In this document: piece by piece, positions 44,365-54,399 of the stretch | Layout of the letters: each line of letters opens with the position of its first letter | How positions within the stretch are numbered: position 1 is the stretch's first letter | NCBI RefSeq assembly: GCF_025370935.1 | Contig: NC_133492.1 | Coordinates: 13,559,020-13,623,019 of the forward strand | Source of the DNA: Choristoneura fumiferana | Taxonomy: Eukaryota > Arthropoda > Insecta > Lepidoptera > Tortricidae | Length of the DNA: 64,000 nt | Direction of reading: 5' to 3' | Notes under the pieces: generated by a model | The model's database searches: none | Seen by the model: the letters and a program-made list of their open reading frames with translations, nothing else | Told to the model about the DNA's origin: nothing | Translations under genes and position numbers: made by a program

Positions 44365-44706
44365 CTATGGGCGCGCACTCACGTCCCGTTCTGCATCGAA
44401 TGTTTTGTGCGAGGGTGATTTACCGCGCGCACACTTTGTCCGTGAGGCTTGAGGTGCCCAAGGCATAGTCTTCCCGCAGCTTTTACCTACATTGTTCTGT
44501 TTGCAATGGCAAATTCCTCTGCTTCTGACAGTTGTTATTGATGGCGGAATGTTTTGCGTTCTAACCTTTTGTGTGGACACTTTCGGCTGGCGCTGAATGG
44601 GGCTATTTTTAAAATTCAATTGCTGTTTTGGTATGTTGGGTACAAACGTTTTCTTTTGTGATTTGTACCCTACCTGCTTCATTTCCTGGTGTTGATTGTT
44701 GATCAT
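44365..44706 (-). CDS. Unassigned 113-codon open frame in intron 2
   Basis: It starts MINNQHQEMKQVGYKSQKKT and ends with AERDVSARP. It is basic and rich in Lys, Gln, Ser and Pro, with a weak cysteine cluster (CHCKQNNVGKSC) that does not form a complete zinc knuckle as I read it. No signal peptide or membrane segment. No domain recognised. It is one of the longer frames outside the Ig gene, in a stretch without known repeats, and could be a fragment of a retroelement or a chance frame. I would not call it a gene without transcript evidence. Confidence 0.2.
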   Translation of the reverse strand: MINNQHQEMKQVGYKSQKKTFVPNIPKQQLNFKNSPIQRQPKVSTQKVRTQNIPPSITTVRSRGICHCKQNNVGKSCGKTMPWAPQASRTKCARGKSPSHKTFDAERDVSARP

Positions 44707-44854
44707 GTGCTTATTTCAATTTAACGTTTTTCTTTTGTTTCTTGTTTTGAATGATAAAAACAATACTTTTTCAGTAGACGTTATCTTTTCCTACTTTTCT
44801 TTGGCAGTTATATGAATGTCAACATGATATAGGTATGCAGGTGTTTATCTTTAC

Positions 44855-44945
44855 GAGCTGATGCCCGCGATTCTGTCCACTAAGAATTCGTTTATCGATA
44901 CTTTGCGAAAACTATGCAATTTTCCGGGATAAATAATGATATAGA
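44855..44945 (+). repeat. Fragment of the TCCCGGGATA-type repeat
   Basis: It holds GAGCTGATGCCCGCGATTCT GTCC and ATGCAATTTTCCGGGATAAA, words also present (in part inverted order) at 13455-13634. Partial and diverged. Confidence 0.35.
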
Positions 44946-45779
44946 ATATAATGATATGGGAATGAAAAGAGTTCCAAACTGTCACGTACCAAATCGGGTC
45001 AGCAATTTAATTATGAAGAGGTAACATACAAACAGACAGAGTTATTTACGCATTTATTATTAGCATTTAGTAATTACATATTATGATGATGATGATTTAT
45101 TTGTTATTATTAAGGCCATAGAAACTGAAAATTTTAGTGGCCGCCAGTGACCGTTTGGAAAAGAAAGAAAATATTTCATTTACAGTCCGAAAAGTAACTA
45201 CGACTAAACAGAAAAAAACAATAGTAATACACCTATATAATATTATTTATACATTTCTACTCCGTAATGGTGGTAACACTACCCTTACCCGAAAAATGGT
45301 CTCCACTCAGCATGTGTTGCTACACGATCGGTGCATTTGATGACACCCTTTGGGTTGAGTATAAAATAAAACACGTAAAAGTTGTGCTTACACGGGCATT
45401 TATTAAAATTTATCACGAATCACAGTCATTCAATTAGGTACAAAGCCCGGCCGGGATTTAACTTGCAATATTTATTAAAGATCCATATCGCAAGATTTAT
45501 GTTAAATTTTTACCCACGAGGGAAAAATACGAATATAAGTAACATTGCCTGTGAAAATTTATTCCCTTAGCACCGTATTACAAGGTAGCTTTCGGTGCAT
45601 AAATTATATACCTACGGTTAGGGATCCCCATTCAACTTTTATGAAGTAGGTACATGGATGTCTTCCGTTAGGGGAATTAAAGTAACTTAACCACTTGCTT
45701 AAATACTTTATTACTTTAACATCCGCGGTGCGCAGTAGTACGTATTTTGGTATTATTTTGGTCACGCTGGCTTTGCTAG

Positions 45780-46000
45780 CTTACTGAACATATTTTGTAA
45801 AGTTGTTATCGACGTTGGTGCAAAGACTGCCAGGTTGAAGTGGAACTGAGCCGGCCACATCAGCCGAATTCATCCACTGCGGTGGGCTAAAAATGCCACA
45901 GAGTGGGTGCCACGGCTGAGGCCACGGATGGCAACGGCGGGGTCGGCCCAGATGGAGATGGCAGGACGACCTGAGGCCGTATTGCCTAACGTTTCTGACG
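45780..46000 (+). mobile_element. Second RTE-like LINE relic
   Basis: A frame reads KTARLKWN, stop, AGHISRIHPLRWAKNATEWV and GSAQMEMAGRPEA-like residues, corresponding to the KLKWxWAGHxxRxxxxRWxxxxxEWxP block near the C-terminus of RTE reverse transcriptases. GC-rich against the intron. It has an in-frame stop and is inactive. Confidence 0.6.
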
Positions 46001-46020
46001 CTCGCAATCGGAATCAAATG

Positions 46021-46560
46021 ACAGTTTTTAGGGTTCCGTACCTCGAAAACAAAAAAAACTTTATTGTCCGTCCGTCCGTCTGTCAAGACCCTTTTTATCG
46101 GGAACGCGTGGAGGTATCAAGCTGAAATTGATATCGAATAATTAAATCTGCGGTTCCTTGAAGCCCTGAAAAAATCTAACTTCTAAGTCAACGCAATCAA
46201 AAGTTACAGTCATTAAACAACATGTTTCCATACAAATAGCAGTGTGCACTGAAAACCTATAGGGCACTTCCAATTGTCCTAGAAACTTGAAATTTTGTTT
46301 GCAGCTAGCTATTATAACACAACTAACTAGAAAATTCTGAAAATCCTGATATTTTATGTCTGTCTGTAAATATTATTGACTAATTTAATCTAACCCCACA
46401 CTGCGTACATTTTACTTAAGAGTAGGGCTATGCATACACTGGATGTATTAAATCACTCGGAAACATCGAGAAACATCTTCAAGACACGATTCCCGTTTAC
46501 ATACCTATAAATGTGCACGGAACCCTCGGTGCGCGAGTCCGACTCGCACTTGCCCGAATT
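46021..46560 (+). repeat. Repeat related to Repeat A (CGAGTCCGACTCGCACTTG end)
   Basis: It begins TTTTTAGGGTTCCGTACCTC with a GTCCGTCCGTCCGTCTGTC run, continues AAGACCCTTTTTATCGGGAA CGCGTGGAGG, and ends ACGGAACCCTCGGTGCGCGA GTCCGACTCGCACTTGCCCG. Beginning and end resemble Repeat A but the interior differs. A remnant of its end is at 584-610. Confidence 0.6.
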
Positions 46561-46838
46561 TTTGTATACGAAATCTGTCATTGATTGCGATCGCGAGCGC
46601 CAGAAATGTTAGGCAGCAAATACGGCCTCTGGTTGTATTTCTTAATGACTGCTTTAGATGGAGGAATGGAGGACATGGGGGGAAAAATGTAATGTTCAAA
46701 ATCAATTTTGTTTAGTTTAAAGTTAAAATGTCTGACAACAAAGAACCACAATTCATGTGTCCGTTATCTTCATTAAATAAGTAATTATTACATAAGTAAG
46801 TATCCTACTAGTTGTCTCATCTTTTTTTCTTTTCACAG

Positions 46839-47009
46839 TTCCTCCCAACATAGTTGACGAAGGCACCAGCGGTGACATGGTGGCTAGAGAAGGACAGGAC
46901 GTGAGTCTCTCCTGCATGGCTGAAGGCCGTCCACTCCCGCGCATCCTGTGGCGGAGGGAAGACGGCACGAATATACAACTGAGGGACGAGACCGGGGAAC
47001 TGCACAAAG
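46839..47009 (+). CDS. Exon 3: first half of Ig2
   Basis: The acceptor is TTTTTTTCTTTTCACAG and the donor AAAG|GTACCT; phase 1 in and out. It encodes residues 129-184: PPNIVDEGTSGDMVAREGQD, Cys153 in VSLSCMAEG, then GRPLPRILWRREDG with Trp165. The PP immediately after the Ig1 G strand is the usual DIP/lachesin hinge. Two antisense frames over this exon are shadows. Confidence 0.95.
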
Positions 47010-47224
47010 GTACCTAATTAATGGACTCATAAAACAAGAAAAAAAAAAACTTAATAGATACGTTCCCTGAGCAAAATAAAAAACTAAATCAAGTACCTAA
47101 TAGAACTATTAAGTACAACTAATATAGTTACATAGTAATAATTAGAGTATACTCGTAGATGTAGTGATAACACGAGTACTATAAGTGAATACGTAATAAT
47201 GTAATCATTATTAAAAGTGATGGG

Positions 47225-47450
47225 TTAGAATTACACCTCTCTATTTCTTCCGCGGATGTCGTAAGAGGCAACAAAGGACATAGGTTGTATACCGTAGGCG
47301 ACAGGCTAGCAAACTGTCACTATTGTACCGTTTTTGACAAACTTTAAACCTAAAATTGCTAAAAGTGGCTCCGTAGCGGTCTAGCGGTAACGTTTCGTGT
47401 GCTCTGCCTACCCCATTTGGGAATACAGGCGTGATGTTTGTGTTACTCGT
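47225..47450 (+). repeat. Two adjacent dispersed-repeat fragments
   Basis: 47225-47330 (AATTACACCTCTCTATTTC, GTCGTAAGAGGCAACAAAGG, GGCTAGCAAACTGTCACTAT) and 47370-47440 (GTGGCTCCGTAGCGGTCTAG CGGTAACG, then ACAGGCGTGATGTTTG) both carry words I know from lepidopteran SINE/LINE-derived repeats. The second has a tRNA-like start. Family names uncertain. Confidence 0.4.
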
Positions 47451-47586
47451 ATTAAAAAACAAATAGTAGATATTATTTGCGAACAAACATTTTCATATGT
47501 ACGAAAATTTTACCTAAATGCACAAATACGTCTTATCTTCTATGAACATGAAACCATTTTGTAGAGGAAGCACTAAGAATTAGGCC

Positions 47587-47645
47587 GAAACATGTCAACC
47601 TAAGAACTAATTAAGCTCTAAGTATAGAGACGTAAGTTATCCGTT
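47587..47645 (+). repeat. Diverged ATGTCGAGC-family fragment
   Basis: CCGAAACATGTCAACCTAAG and GAGACGTAAGTTATCCG correspond to the ends of the palindromic repeat at 38870-39000, with substitutions. Confidence 0.4.
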
Positions 47646-47649
47646 TTAT

Positions 47650-49115
47650 TTCATCTTCTATCTTGAGCCTTTTTAGTCTAAAAGTATTCAGCTTCATGAT
47701 TTGCATTAGGTACATAGAGTCGATAAAACAAAACAGACCGTTTCTCAAAACATACAAAACCGTGTGCAGCCTCGCAAGCGATGCTTTAATTAATGTTTTA
47801 CGTGAATTTCAAACGTTGCGAACCAATTGTTACTATCTCACTAGAATATTTGGCGCATGAATATTCATCAAACAATTCTTTGCCAGACATCGCTACAGCG
47901 GTCGAAATTAGGGGAGCGGAAGTTTTTAATAAATGGCCGTGACAGTTCCGATTTACGGTAGCGCGCCGTTTTTGTACGCACTTCGCCGTTACTTTAATTT
48001 CTCTTCTGGCTCAAAGCTGCCTTCCCGAATGTATTATGCGACACCGACTTGCAGGACATGTTTCCCAACTGAGTCATCTATTTTCTATTAGGCCTTATTT
48101 ACAGTAAGGTCCATATCTAGTAACTTAGTAAAGTAACACTCATTTGATTAGTTTCATTGTTACGAAAAAGTTATTTTAATAGTCTTTTCTTCATTACTGT
48201 GTCATACTTTAATGGAAAGATTTGGTCGTATTGTTTTCATTAATACACCCGTGTTAAGACGGGGCAGGCACTATGTATAAAGTACTCTGTGACTATCACT
48301 ATCAACATAGTATTATATATTTTAGAACGGATTGACATTGCCATATTAATCAATTGACAATGCCATATAAAGCCTACTCACCTTGAAGAACAGAGAACTT
48401 AGAGCTAAATCAATCAAACGTATAACATCGGTGCTCGCTGCTATGGTTCTCCAATGAACAACGGGTCAGCACACATGTACAGTGAAACATATGATAGCTC
48501 AAAGCTGGCGACTATTCAGAGTAATCCAACGTTTGTAGTGCAATTTGATCAACCGTATCGATTCTACTGTGGCGGAATTACGCAAATAAATTAAGTTTAG
48601 GAGGATTTATGTCACCCGCGGTCAGATTGATCTCTCTAACGGATGCCTGGCGCTGACGTTAAGCTTAAACGTCTTTATTTATAGCCTCATGACACAGACA
48701 CTGCTCGTTTTTGGGCGCCAACTGTTACAGTTACAAGTGTATCGTGCTTTTAAATAAACATGTAGGCGTAAGGTGTTTTAAAATGGATCCAAAGTAATTC
48801 CACTGCGACTCCAGAGTAAGCTCAAAGCTCTTGTGTGTGATTTCATCGACATTTTTAATTGAAAATGTACTTACCTTTGACGTCGTACACAAATATTGAT
48901 TAATGTGTGAAAGGATTTGTCAAACATAATTAAAATCTTGAAAACATTTGTTAGTTACTAATCTGGCCACCACCTGAAATATTCCAAATTAATATTAAAA
49001 CATAAAAAAGATATATACATAATAGAAAAGATATTTATTAATAAAATCCAGGCTGTGATTTTATTAAGACTTTAAAGGGCCGACAACGGACCAATGACTC
49101 TTCTTCAGTAGTTGG
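47650..49115. other. Intron 3 interior, unique-looking
   Basis: No repeat of the families above. 47850-48120 is GC-balanced and contains the 12-bp palindrome ATGAATATTCAT (47857-47868). It could be an intronic regulatory block. Further on, plain AT-rich sequence. Confidence 0.35.
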
Positions 49116-49190
49116 TACCCATGGGCGGTGGTGATCATTTCCCATCAGATGACCCGCTTGCTCGTTTGCCTCCCTCTCACAATAAAAAAA
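49116..49190 (+). repeat. Dispersed repeat end, GGGCGGTGGTGATCA
   Basis: CATGGGCGGTGGTGATCATT TCCCATCAGATGACCCGCTT GCTCGTTTGCC with an A-run after it. The reverse complement of part of it is at 1185-1234. Likely the 3' end of a non-LTR element. Confidence 0.55.
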
Positions 49191-49466
49191 ATTTAAACGC
49201 CCAGCTCAAGTTTTAAGACTCAAACTGGAACTTCTGCATGAGTTTTCTAGACAAGGAACAGAAATAACGACAAATTTTCTACAACAATAACAATGTCAGT
49301 GCTAAAAATAAATGCAATAAAAACTATTTATTTTTGTTTAAAAAAAACCTGCGTCTGTCTAAGTATGTATTTTGGTCTCACTGTATTTTTAGTCGTTTAA
49401 TTTAGCTGCCGGTAGATTATCAAGATCCCAGAGGTTATTGCATAATCTATAGCTATAAAATGGTAA

Positions 49467-49623
49467 GGGCCTGTTTCACCACTTGTCGACTAACTTTAAG
49501 TGTCAGATAAAAGCAATGCTGTCTTTGTTTGTCCGAACAAAACAAACAGAGACGGCATCACATGTGTCGACTAACTTTAAGTGCCGTCACTTAAAGTTAG
49601 TCGACAAGTGGTGAAACAGGCCC
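49467..49623. mobile_element. PIF/Harbinger-like MITE in intron 3
   Basis: Perfect 36-bp terminal inverted repeats start GGGCCTGTTTCACCACTTGT and end ACAAGTGGTGAAACAGGCCC. TAA flanks both sides (49464-49466 and 49624-49626), the three-base target duplication expected for PIF/Harbinger. 157 bp, no coding content. Confidence 0.8.
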
Positions 49624-49859
49624 TAAGTAACGTTACTGCATGATGGATGACTGATTGAGACAGACAACGCACAGCGGATACTGATACCACTGCTACCACT
49701 AGAGCTAGATTTGTAATTTAGCAGATTTTTTTTTGAGGATCAAAGAGAGGAAGATTTTTTTTTTCCACGAGAGCGAAGCTTCGGGATGAAGCTAGTATTC
49801 AATGAAATTTTGAACGATCAATGTGTACTACCTATTAATATTCTCGTTTTTTCCCACAG

Positions 49860-49988
49860 TGGACATGTTCATGGGTCCGAACCTGAATTTGACGAAGGTG
49901 GAGCGGCGGCAGATGGGCGCGTACCTTTGTATTGCCTCCAACGATGTGCCGCCCTCCGTGTCGAAACGTATCATGCTCAATGTTAATT
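49860..49988 (+). CDS. Exon 4: second half of Ig2
   Basis: The acceptor is TTTTTTCCCACAG and the donor TAATT|GTAAGC; phase 1 in and out. It encodes residues 186-227, including N-glycosylation site N194 (NLT), the motif VERRQMGAYLCIASNDVPPS with Cys208, and VSKRIMLNVN. This motif block is the most diagnostic of the DIP/lachesin family. An overlapping frame at 49786-49986 is a shadow. Confidence 0.95.
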
Positions 49989-50761
49989 GTAAGCATTTTT
50001 TTCATCACCTTATGAAAATTAATAACCGATTTTTACTACTTACTACCGAAGCATTTACTACTTTGGTAGATACACTATAAGACTGTGATTAGAACAGAAA
50101 ACCTATTGCGGCTTATTCCGCATGGGTCACAATATATTTTTCAAAGTTTTATTGGTGATCAGTGCCTTTTTACTGTTTTTAAAGTGTAGGAATTTCCATG
50201 TTGACGTTATATAATGTTTTATACTCTATTTTTTATCATTTGTATACTTGAGCTTGACTTGGTATGAATTTTGTAATAAATAAAACATCTTACTTACTTG
50301 TTTATAAAAGATTCATAAAAAGTTGTAAAACATTTGTTTGTGTTGATTTTATTCCACTACAAAAGGACAGTCAGTTTTCATCTTTTTCCTAATGATTTAA
50401 ATTAGAAAAAAAAACGATCTTTTGTTTCGAGTATTAGCAAACTAAAGATGGTACCTATACCTACATATTAATGGCAGACTTGAGCTTAAAAAGCCTTTAA
50501 CAATCAAAACATTGTTTTAAATTGCGAAGACTAGAAACTCATAATAAACAAGAGATTATGTTGCTGCTGTACAATGTGCACATAATGCAGTATCCAATAA
50601 AACGGTGCACTATTTCCCAGTGCAGAAATGTCCATTAAGTTTGAAAATCATATTAAGCTTGAATAACAAAGCCGGACTATAATGGAATTCGACAGCGTTG
50701 CACGCTCCGGACTTACGCTAGTAACTCTTAAGTGTGTTTAAAATAAGTGGTTTGTTCACAG

Positions 50762-50900
50762 TTGCGCCTTCGATAGCCGTAGCAACAAAGGTAATCGGAG
50801 TGCCTACGGGGTCCCAAACTAGGTTGGAATGCTTCGTCGAAGCTTACCCGCAGGCTATCAACTATTGGCTCAAGAGCGGCGAGGAAATGATACTTTCGGG
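50762..50900 (+). CDS. Exon 5: first half of Ig3
   Basis: The acceptor is GTTTGTTCACAG and the donor GG|GTGAGT; phase 1 in, phase 2 out. It encodes residues 229-273: APSIAVATKVIGVPTGSQT, Cys251 in RLECFVEAYP and Trp263 in INYWLKSGEE. It starts Ig3 directly after the Ig2 G strand. No in-frame stop. Confidence 0.93.
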
Positions 50901-51109
50901 GTGAGTGTAAAGTATTTGGGACTAGTTTGAACCCAAGTTGTGGCCACGCCGCCGTTGAAATTTCTTGCGGATAGCCTTTGCTTAGGGCACACGAGTTCTG
51001 AACTGGTTTTAGTTTGGTTGTTATTTAGAGCTGTATAATAATATTTAAATTATAGGCAGGAATATGAGCGGTCTTTTGTGTTAATGAACTGCATCCTTTT
51101 TACAAGCTT

Positions 51110-51400
51110 TTATTTAGTTTCACCTGTCCCGTTGTCTGTCTGGCTGTGTGTCTGTAGTCAAATCTTGCAAGTCAAATTTGATCAACTTTCAGTAGTTAGA
51201 CTGACTTGAAATTTGGAATGCTTGTGTAAATCGCGTGACAATGCAATAATCTAGTAGTGACATCCTGGTAGTCCAGCCAGGATCGTCTCCGCAGGACGGA
51301 ACTCTTCATTAGTTAATAGCTACGACTTGAAATTTGGTATGCAAATGTAGTTTGGGTGACAATGCAAGTACAGTGAACAACAAGTACAGCAAAAAAAGCT
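51110..51400 (+). repeat. Dispersed repeat, AGCTTTTATTTAGTTTCACC family
   Basis: CAAGCTTTTATTTAGTTTCA CCTGTCCC, TGTCTGTCTGGCTG, AATCTTGCAAGTCAAATTTG ATC and two related blocks (GACTTGAAATTTGGAATGC and GACTTGAAATTTGGTATGC, each followed by GTGACAATGCAA). A frequent lepidopteran repeat. A short match to its start occurs at 13808-13827. Confidence 0.5.
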
Positions 51401-51908
51401 TGTATTAAAAATGTATTTTTATGCTTAGGTTATTTTGTATAGCTAGTAGACGTGATTGTTGTGTACGTATAGTAGCGGAAAAGAAAGGTAAAAAAATTTT
51501 AGGTATTCGTTTCGTTGAAAAAGACCTCCACAAAGTAACACCTTGAATCAATGCATTGTCTTTGAGTACTCTTGTTGCCTATGCAAGCTTTGCTTGTAAC
51601 CAACTTTAAAGAGGGTTTATTTTTTAAAGACGTATGGTGACAAATGTGTAAGCGTGTTACCCGGTGGTAAGTAAACACTATCACCCATGGTCATGGCCAT
51701 GCTCAGTTTCGTCAGTATAAAGGTCTTAAATACAATGGGTCATGTGCCAATAATTTCATTGGGTGTTTTCTCCACGCCGTATTACTACAGCTAAATTACT
51801 AAATTTTTACGGGAATTCATAAAAATTACATCATGGTCTTTCCTAACGTTCTATGACTAACAGCCATGCAAAATTTCATGTATCTAGAATAATCTGATGG
51901 CATTACAG

Positions 51909-52060
51909 GGGGCGACACAATCTGTCCGACGACAGAATATTTCCGTATCAGTCGCGTATGAAGCTGAACATCTCGCAGTTCCGGAGCGAAGACGCAGGGA
52001 CGTATATCTGCGTGGCTACCAACACTATGGGTAAAGCTGAGGGCACCATCAGGCTTTATG
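51909..52060 (+). CDS. Exon 6: second half of Ig3
   Basis: The acceptor is GGCATTACAG and the donor TTATG|GTAATA; phase 2 in, phase 1 out. It encodes residues 275-324 with two N-glycosylation sites (NLS 278, NIS 294), the typical SEDAGTYICVATNTMG motif with Cys308, and GTIRLY ending the G strand. The polypyrimidine tract is weak, but phase and Ig continuity fix the junction. Confidence 0.93.
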
Positions 52061-52129
52061 GTAATACTCTAAACTATTATACACGTTTTAGATCTCTTCT
52101 TCGCATAACCCCCTAAGCAAAGGACTTCA

Positions 52130-52400
52130 GGGAGAGGAGGAGTTGCTTCGGAGGAAGTCAGCTGCTGATAAGGTGCCGAAAAAAATATATGTCGTGACGT
52201 CATAAGAATCAAAATCAATAAATATTCCGTAATACCTGAAGACTAGAGTTCGCCTCCCACAGGTGGACTGACGACATCGTGAGAGTTTCGGGCAATCGAT
52301 AGTTGCAGGTGGCGATTTGGCGTTTATTGTGGCGTTGTAAGGGTGAACCCGTTGTTCAATAGTGGACGTCTTCCGCCCGGTGGTAAATGATGAGTCAAAA
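52130..52400 (+). mobile_element. Decayed RTE-like LINE tail
   Basis: CCTCCCACAGGTGGACTGAC GACATCGTGAGAGTTTCGGG gives WTDDIVRVSGNR in one frame, then LQVAI, WRL and GTTGTTCAATAGTGGACGTC, matching the end of the RTE reverse transcriptase in the 42800 copy. Frameshifted and short. Confidence 0.55.
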
Positions 52401-52859
52401 TCAAAGTCAAAAACAAAAATATCTTTGTACAATTTGAACAATAACCAGCACTTATGAACATTAAAGGATCTACCACCGGTTCGGAAAAACCGTCAATTGA
52501 GAACAGAACGGGAAAAACCTCAACGAGGTACTTTGTTTTTTGAAACTAAACTATCTAACTAATATTTTAACATAACCCTTAAGTGTAGCGTGGTAAAAAT
52601 TGTTCAACTTAGACATTTCTGTCGAAAACTTTCTTAAAATATTTGTGGAAAAAATTAAACCACAAAGATTCCTGGTTATTAAATATTAACAAGTCTAATT
52701 ATGCTTTGTTCATTTTCCCTAATTAGATGTTATTTAAAGCGAAGTTTAGCTCTAGCAAAAAGTGGTGCGGATCAAGTAGCTTTTTCATATTTCAAAGTAA
52801 CCTTTTAACCTATTTGTGTACAAACTGGGTTTCTACTGTTTACAATATTGTATATCTAA

Positions 52860-53008
52860 GGGGCTGTTTCACCATCCATTGATTAGTGTTAAATGGCGGT
52901 TAGGTGTGAAGGTGTGATGCCGTCTCTATTTGTTTTGTTCGAATAGACGGAGACGGCATCACATTTCACCGTCGGTTAACGCTAATCAATGGATGGTGAA
53001 ACAGCCCC
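52860..53008. mobile_element. PIF/Harbinger-like MITE in intron 6
   Basis: The ends GGGGCTGTTTCACCATCCAT and ATGGATGGTGAAACAGCCCC are complements and continue into TGATTAGTGTT / AACGCTAATCA. TAA flanks both sides (52857-52859 and 53009-53011). 149 bp. It shares the CTGTTTCACCA terminus with the element at 49467, so it is a sister subfamily. A single end of the same subfamily is at 61675-61708. Confidence 0.8.
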
Positions 53009-53043
53009 TAAGTCTAATTAATTAATCTACACTCACACCATTT

Positions 53044-53640
53044 TTAGGGTTCCGGAGCCAAAATGGCAAAAACGGAATCCTTATAAAGCCCTTGCGAAAC
53101 TGTCTGTCCGTCTGTCTGTCTGTCTGTCTGTCTAACTCTCAACTGCTAGAAAGCTGTAATTTTGCACGGATATATATGTAAACTATGCCGACAAAATGGT
53201 ACAATAAAAAATTAAAATTGGGTACTTCCCATAGACGTAAAGTGGGGGTGATTTTTTTTCTCTCATCCAACCCTATATTATGGGGTATCGTTAGATTGGT
53301 CTTTTAAAATCATTATGGGTTTGCTGAGACGATTTTTCGATTCAGTGATTTGTTTGCGAAATATTCAACTTTCAAGTGCAAATTTTCATTAAAATCGAGC
53401 GTCCCCTCCCCCCCCCTCTAAAATCGAAACCGGTGGGTGGAAAAATTCAGGATGGTAGTAAGTATATCAAACTTTTAAGGAAAACTATAACGGCTAAGTT
53501 TGCTTGAGAATTATTAGTACTTTATGAGTAAATAGCAGTATAAAGTACGAAATCCTTAGAAAAATATGACTTAATTTTTTCGTAATGGCTACGGAACCCT
53601 ATTTTGGGCGTGTCCGACACGCTCTTGGCCGGTTTTTTTA
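53044..53640 (+). repeat. Repeat A copy 5 (plus, near full length)
   Basis: From TTAGGGTTCCGGAGCCAAAA TGGCAAAAACGGAATCC with a CTGTCTGTCTGTCTGTC run, through CCATAGACGTAAAGTGGGGG and GAGCGTCCCCTCCCCCCCC, to GGGCGTGTCCGACACGCTCT TGGCCGGTTTTTTT. The most complete plus-strand copy, and a good reference for the family. Confidence 0.8.
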
Positions 53641-53797
53641 TTATATGTAGAACACAATCCTATTATTATTGTCCTCTAAATTTATATAAATAAATTTAGC
53701 TTTTGTTAATTTGGGACTTTGATTGATTTCAATTACCTCTTGTTTGCTGTTTTAAACCTTATTACCATTAACTTAATACTTTTGCATTTTTAAACAG

Positions 53798-53908
53798 AAA
53801 TCAAAATCACGACGACAACAACGACGACGACAACAACGACAACCACTACAACGACAACAACAACCACAACGACGGCGCCGCCGACAACCACCGAGTACAT
53901 GCCGCCGA
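53798..53908 (+). CDS. Exon 7: polythreonine stalk
   Basis: The acceptor is CATTTTTAAACAG and the donor CCGA|GTAAGT; phase 1 in and out. It encodes residues 326-361: IKI, then 22 consecutive threonines (329-350), then APPTTTEYMPP. The threonines use ACG, ACA, ACC and ACT in mixed order. A Thr/Pro-rich stretch between the last Ig and the membrane end is suited to dense O-glycosylation, which would hold the Ig domains away from the cell surface; that role is inference. An antisense Cys/Arg-rich frame over it is a shadow. Confidence 0.92.
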
Positions 53909-54137
53909 GTAAGTTTTATAACCGTTTGCCGTTTGGTGTATACTACAGAACGCGGCAAAGTGCTGCAACCTGGCGCTGCACCGTTTTACGTTACGACACA
54001 GCGCCGTTTCAAGTTACCACGCCGCGCCGTGGTGATGTCGCCAAGCACGTTAATTTTTGTAAAATTCATAGGCGTTAATCCTGGCTAAAATCCATGCTAC
54101 ACATCACGTATGTAACATAAAAACTATTTTGTTTCAG

Positions 54138-54200
54138 GATTTGTGGTACCTTTACAACCGGCTGAGCAAAAGTTTTTTACGCCGGACGTTACAACATACG
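54138..54200 (+). CDS. Exon 8: short linker
   Basis: The acceptor is TTTTGTTTCAG and the donor TACG|GTGAGA; phase 1 in and out, 63 bp. It encodes residues 363-382, FVVPLQPAEQKFFTPDVTTY. Because it is a multiple of three and symmetric in phase, it could be skipped without breaking the frame. Confidence 0.88.
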
Positions 54201-54399
54201 GTGAGAAGTAACATTCATTCTATCTAAATAAAACTCATATTTATAGTCATACCATAACTTTAAGTTGAAAGTTGTTTCTGAGACTGTATTTTTTGACATC
54301 ATTTCTAGGATGCTTCAGATTTAATTCTTAATAACCATAATTATTTTTATCATATTATTATAGTCAAGCAAGCATATTAAATATTTTATTTCTTCATAG

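Noticed and set aside
53773..53958. Cys/Arg-rich antisense protein
   Set aside because: It is only the complement of the threonine codons (ACG/ACA give CGT/TGT).
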